Assembly: GCA_943788935.1 (NCBI GenBank)
Contig: CALSSE010000001.1
Coordinates: 23,269-87,268 of the forward strand
Length of the DNA stretch: 64,000 nucleotides
Direction of reading: 5' to 3'
Origin: an uncultured bacterium
Lineage (GTDB): Bacteria > Myxococcota_A > Bradymonadia > UBA7976 > VGTA01
Of the stretch, positions 63,317 through 64,000 are shown in pieces (the first letter of the stretch is position 1; the number at the start of each line of letters is the position of its first letter). The translations under genes were made by a program, and so were the position numbers. Below the pieces are notes generated by a model, which searched no databases, was not told the origin of the DNA, and saw only the letters and a list, made by a program, of their open reading frames with translations.

Positions 63317-64000
63317 ATGGCTGAACAGACTCTGCTACTCATAGATCCTAATCCACAAAACCTTGACTCAATGGAGGTTCAGCTACGTAAGTATGGCTAT
63401 GAAGTAGCGACCGCCAATTCAGTAGAGAGAGCGATACAACTCATCAGCGTCTCTCCTCCTGATCTAATCGTCAGCGAGTTTAACCTCGATCAAGATACCG
63501 CTTTAGAGCTCTGCAGACGATTAAAGAGTGAAATCGGTACTCAAGCTACACCATTTATGATTATCACTGATCATGAGTCAAAGAGGGTAGACTGTCTTAC
63601 CGCGGGCGCTGACGATGTATTGGTGAGACCCATTTACATGGCGGAGCTCAAAGATCGAGCGGAGCTTCTCATCCAAAAGAGGAAGCGCAAGGGGATGGAG
63701 CAAGGCGCGGGGAACCGATTCTTTGGACGTCTCGAAGAGATGGGCTTGCTTGACCTACTCCAAGTCATCGAGGTCAGTAAGCGTAGTGGTTGTTTGACTA
63801 TTGAGCACAAAGGCCACTCCGGGTCTCTTTGGTTTCAAGAAGGAGTCCTTCATGACGCGGATATGGATCATCTCCATAATCGAGATGCAGTAAATCGCCT
63901 GCTCACTTGGGAGTATGGACAGTACGAATTTGACTTTCAGGCCAGCCCTCGAGCGAACGCCATCCAATCTAGTCTCGAAGAGATACGATCAGTAGGCTTA
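63317..64000 (+). CDS. Degenerate receiver domain plus DUF4388 protein (C-terminus off the right edge)
   Basis: 228 residues are visible and the frame stays open at the edge. Residues 1 to about 122 form a CheY-like receiver: LLLIDPNPQNLDSMEVQLRK, PDLIVSEFNLDQDTALELC, FMIITDHES and GADDVLVRPIYMAEL. The phospho-acceptor Asp is replaced by Glu (VSEF), one of the acidic pair is Ile (IDPN) and the conserved Lys is Arg (VRP), so normal phosphorylation is unlikely. Residues about 133-225 are a DUF4388 (PatA N-terminal-like) domain: FGRLEEMGLLDLLQVIEVSKRS, GSLWFQEGVLHDAD. AGGTGA lies 6 nt before the ATG. Confidence 0.85.
   Translation, partial: MAEQTLLLIDPNPQNLDSMEVQLRKYGYEVATANSVERAIQLISVSPPDLIVSEFNLDQDTALELCRRLKSEIGTQATPFMIITDHESKRVDCLTAGADDVLVRPIYMAELKDRAELLIQKRKRKGMEQGAGNRFFGRLEEMGLLDLLQVIEVSKRSGCLTIEHKGHSGSLWFQEGVLHDADMDHLHNRDAVNRLLTWEYGQYEFDFQASPRANAIQSSLEEIRSVGL

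Overview
The window reads as a chromosomal segment of a motile, aerobic, Gram-negative bacterium of the Myxococcota/Bradymonadia kind (the former Deltaproteobacteria). The grounds are many secreted lipoproteins with low-complexity tethers, three myxobacterial-type cysteine-rich repeats and a lamin-tail domain in one lipoprotein, a receiver-DUF4388 protein, two flagellins, a heme A synthase (aa3-type respiration) and a bifunctional PutA. Base composition looks roughly balanced and even throughout. I saw no tRNA, rRNA, CRISPR array, phage or transposase gene, so this looks like ordinary core plus lineage-specific chromosome. The taxon is an inference from gene content only.

Layout. 1-7.8 kb (minus strand): a kinase-phosphatase fusion (APH/EcKL-like plus inositol monophosphatase, running off the left edge), a CitMHS citrate transporter, a methyltransferase, a YfbK-like VWA protein and a secreted Ala/Pro-tailed protein. 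8.1-17.4 kb (plus): PutA, an ABC importer whose permease is fused to its NMT1/THI5-type binding domain, a small acidic repeat protein, and a tandem di-heme oxidoreductase with four heme motifs. 17.5-23.8 kb (minus): a TPR protein pair, a flagellin, and a two-gene lipoprotein operon (thioredoxin-like, then cytochrome c-rhodanese). 24.0-28.6 kb (plus): an M16 peptidase broken by one base, a lipoprotein and a translationally coupled ureohydrolase. 28.7-34.2 kb (minus): a 1.17-kaa cysteine-rich lipoprotein and a flagellin carrying a zinc-protease domain (flagellinolysin). 34.4-36.3 kb: a metzincin lipoprotein and a small HEAT-like lipoprotein.

36.3-43.6 kb is the clearest metabolic unit: dihydropyrimidinase, methylmalonate-semialdehyde dehydrogenase, class III aminotransferase, PreT and PreA. 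Together they give reductive uracil/thymine breakdown through beta-alanine to acetyl-CoA/propionyl-CoA, lacking only beta-ureidopropionase. A good -35/-10 pair with a perfect 16-bp palindrome over the -10 precedes it. 43.7-53.8 kb: a NrdG-like radical SAM protein, a DUF2490 protein, a large unknown protein, then a coupled minus-strand operon of a heterodimeric ABC exporter, a methyltransferase and YchJ, followed on the map by heme A synthase. 54-64 kb: a 1508-residue membrane VWA protein, an unknown membrane protein, an SSB with a very long glycine linker, PcnB, a small membrane protein and a degenerate receiver-DUF4388 protein cut by the right edge.

A theme across the window is minisatellite growth, both inside genes (tethers and linkers) and starting at or just after stop codons (14104, 25281, 47393). 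The most notable individual objects are the flagellinolysin, the kinase-phosphatase and permease-binding-protein fusions, the cytochrome/rhodanese/thioredoxin lipoprotein pair and the operator upstream of the pyrimidine cluster.
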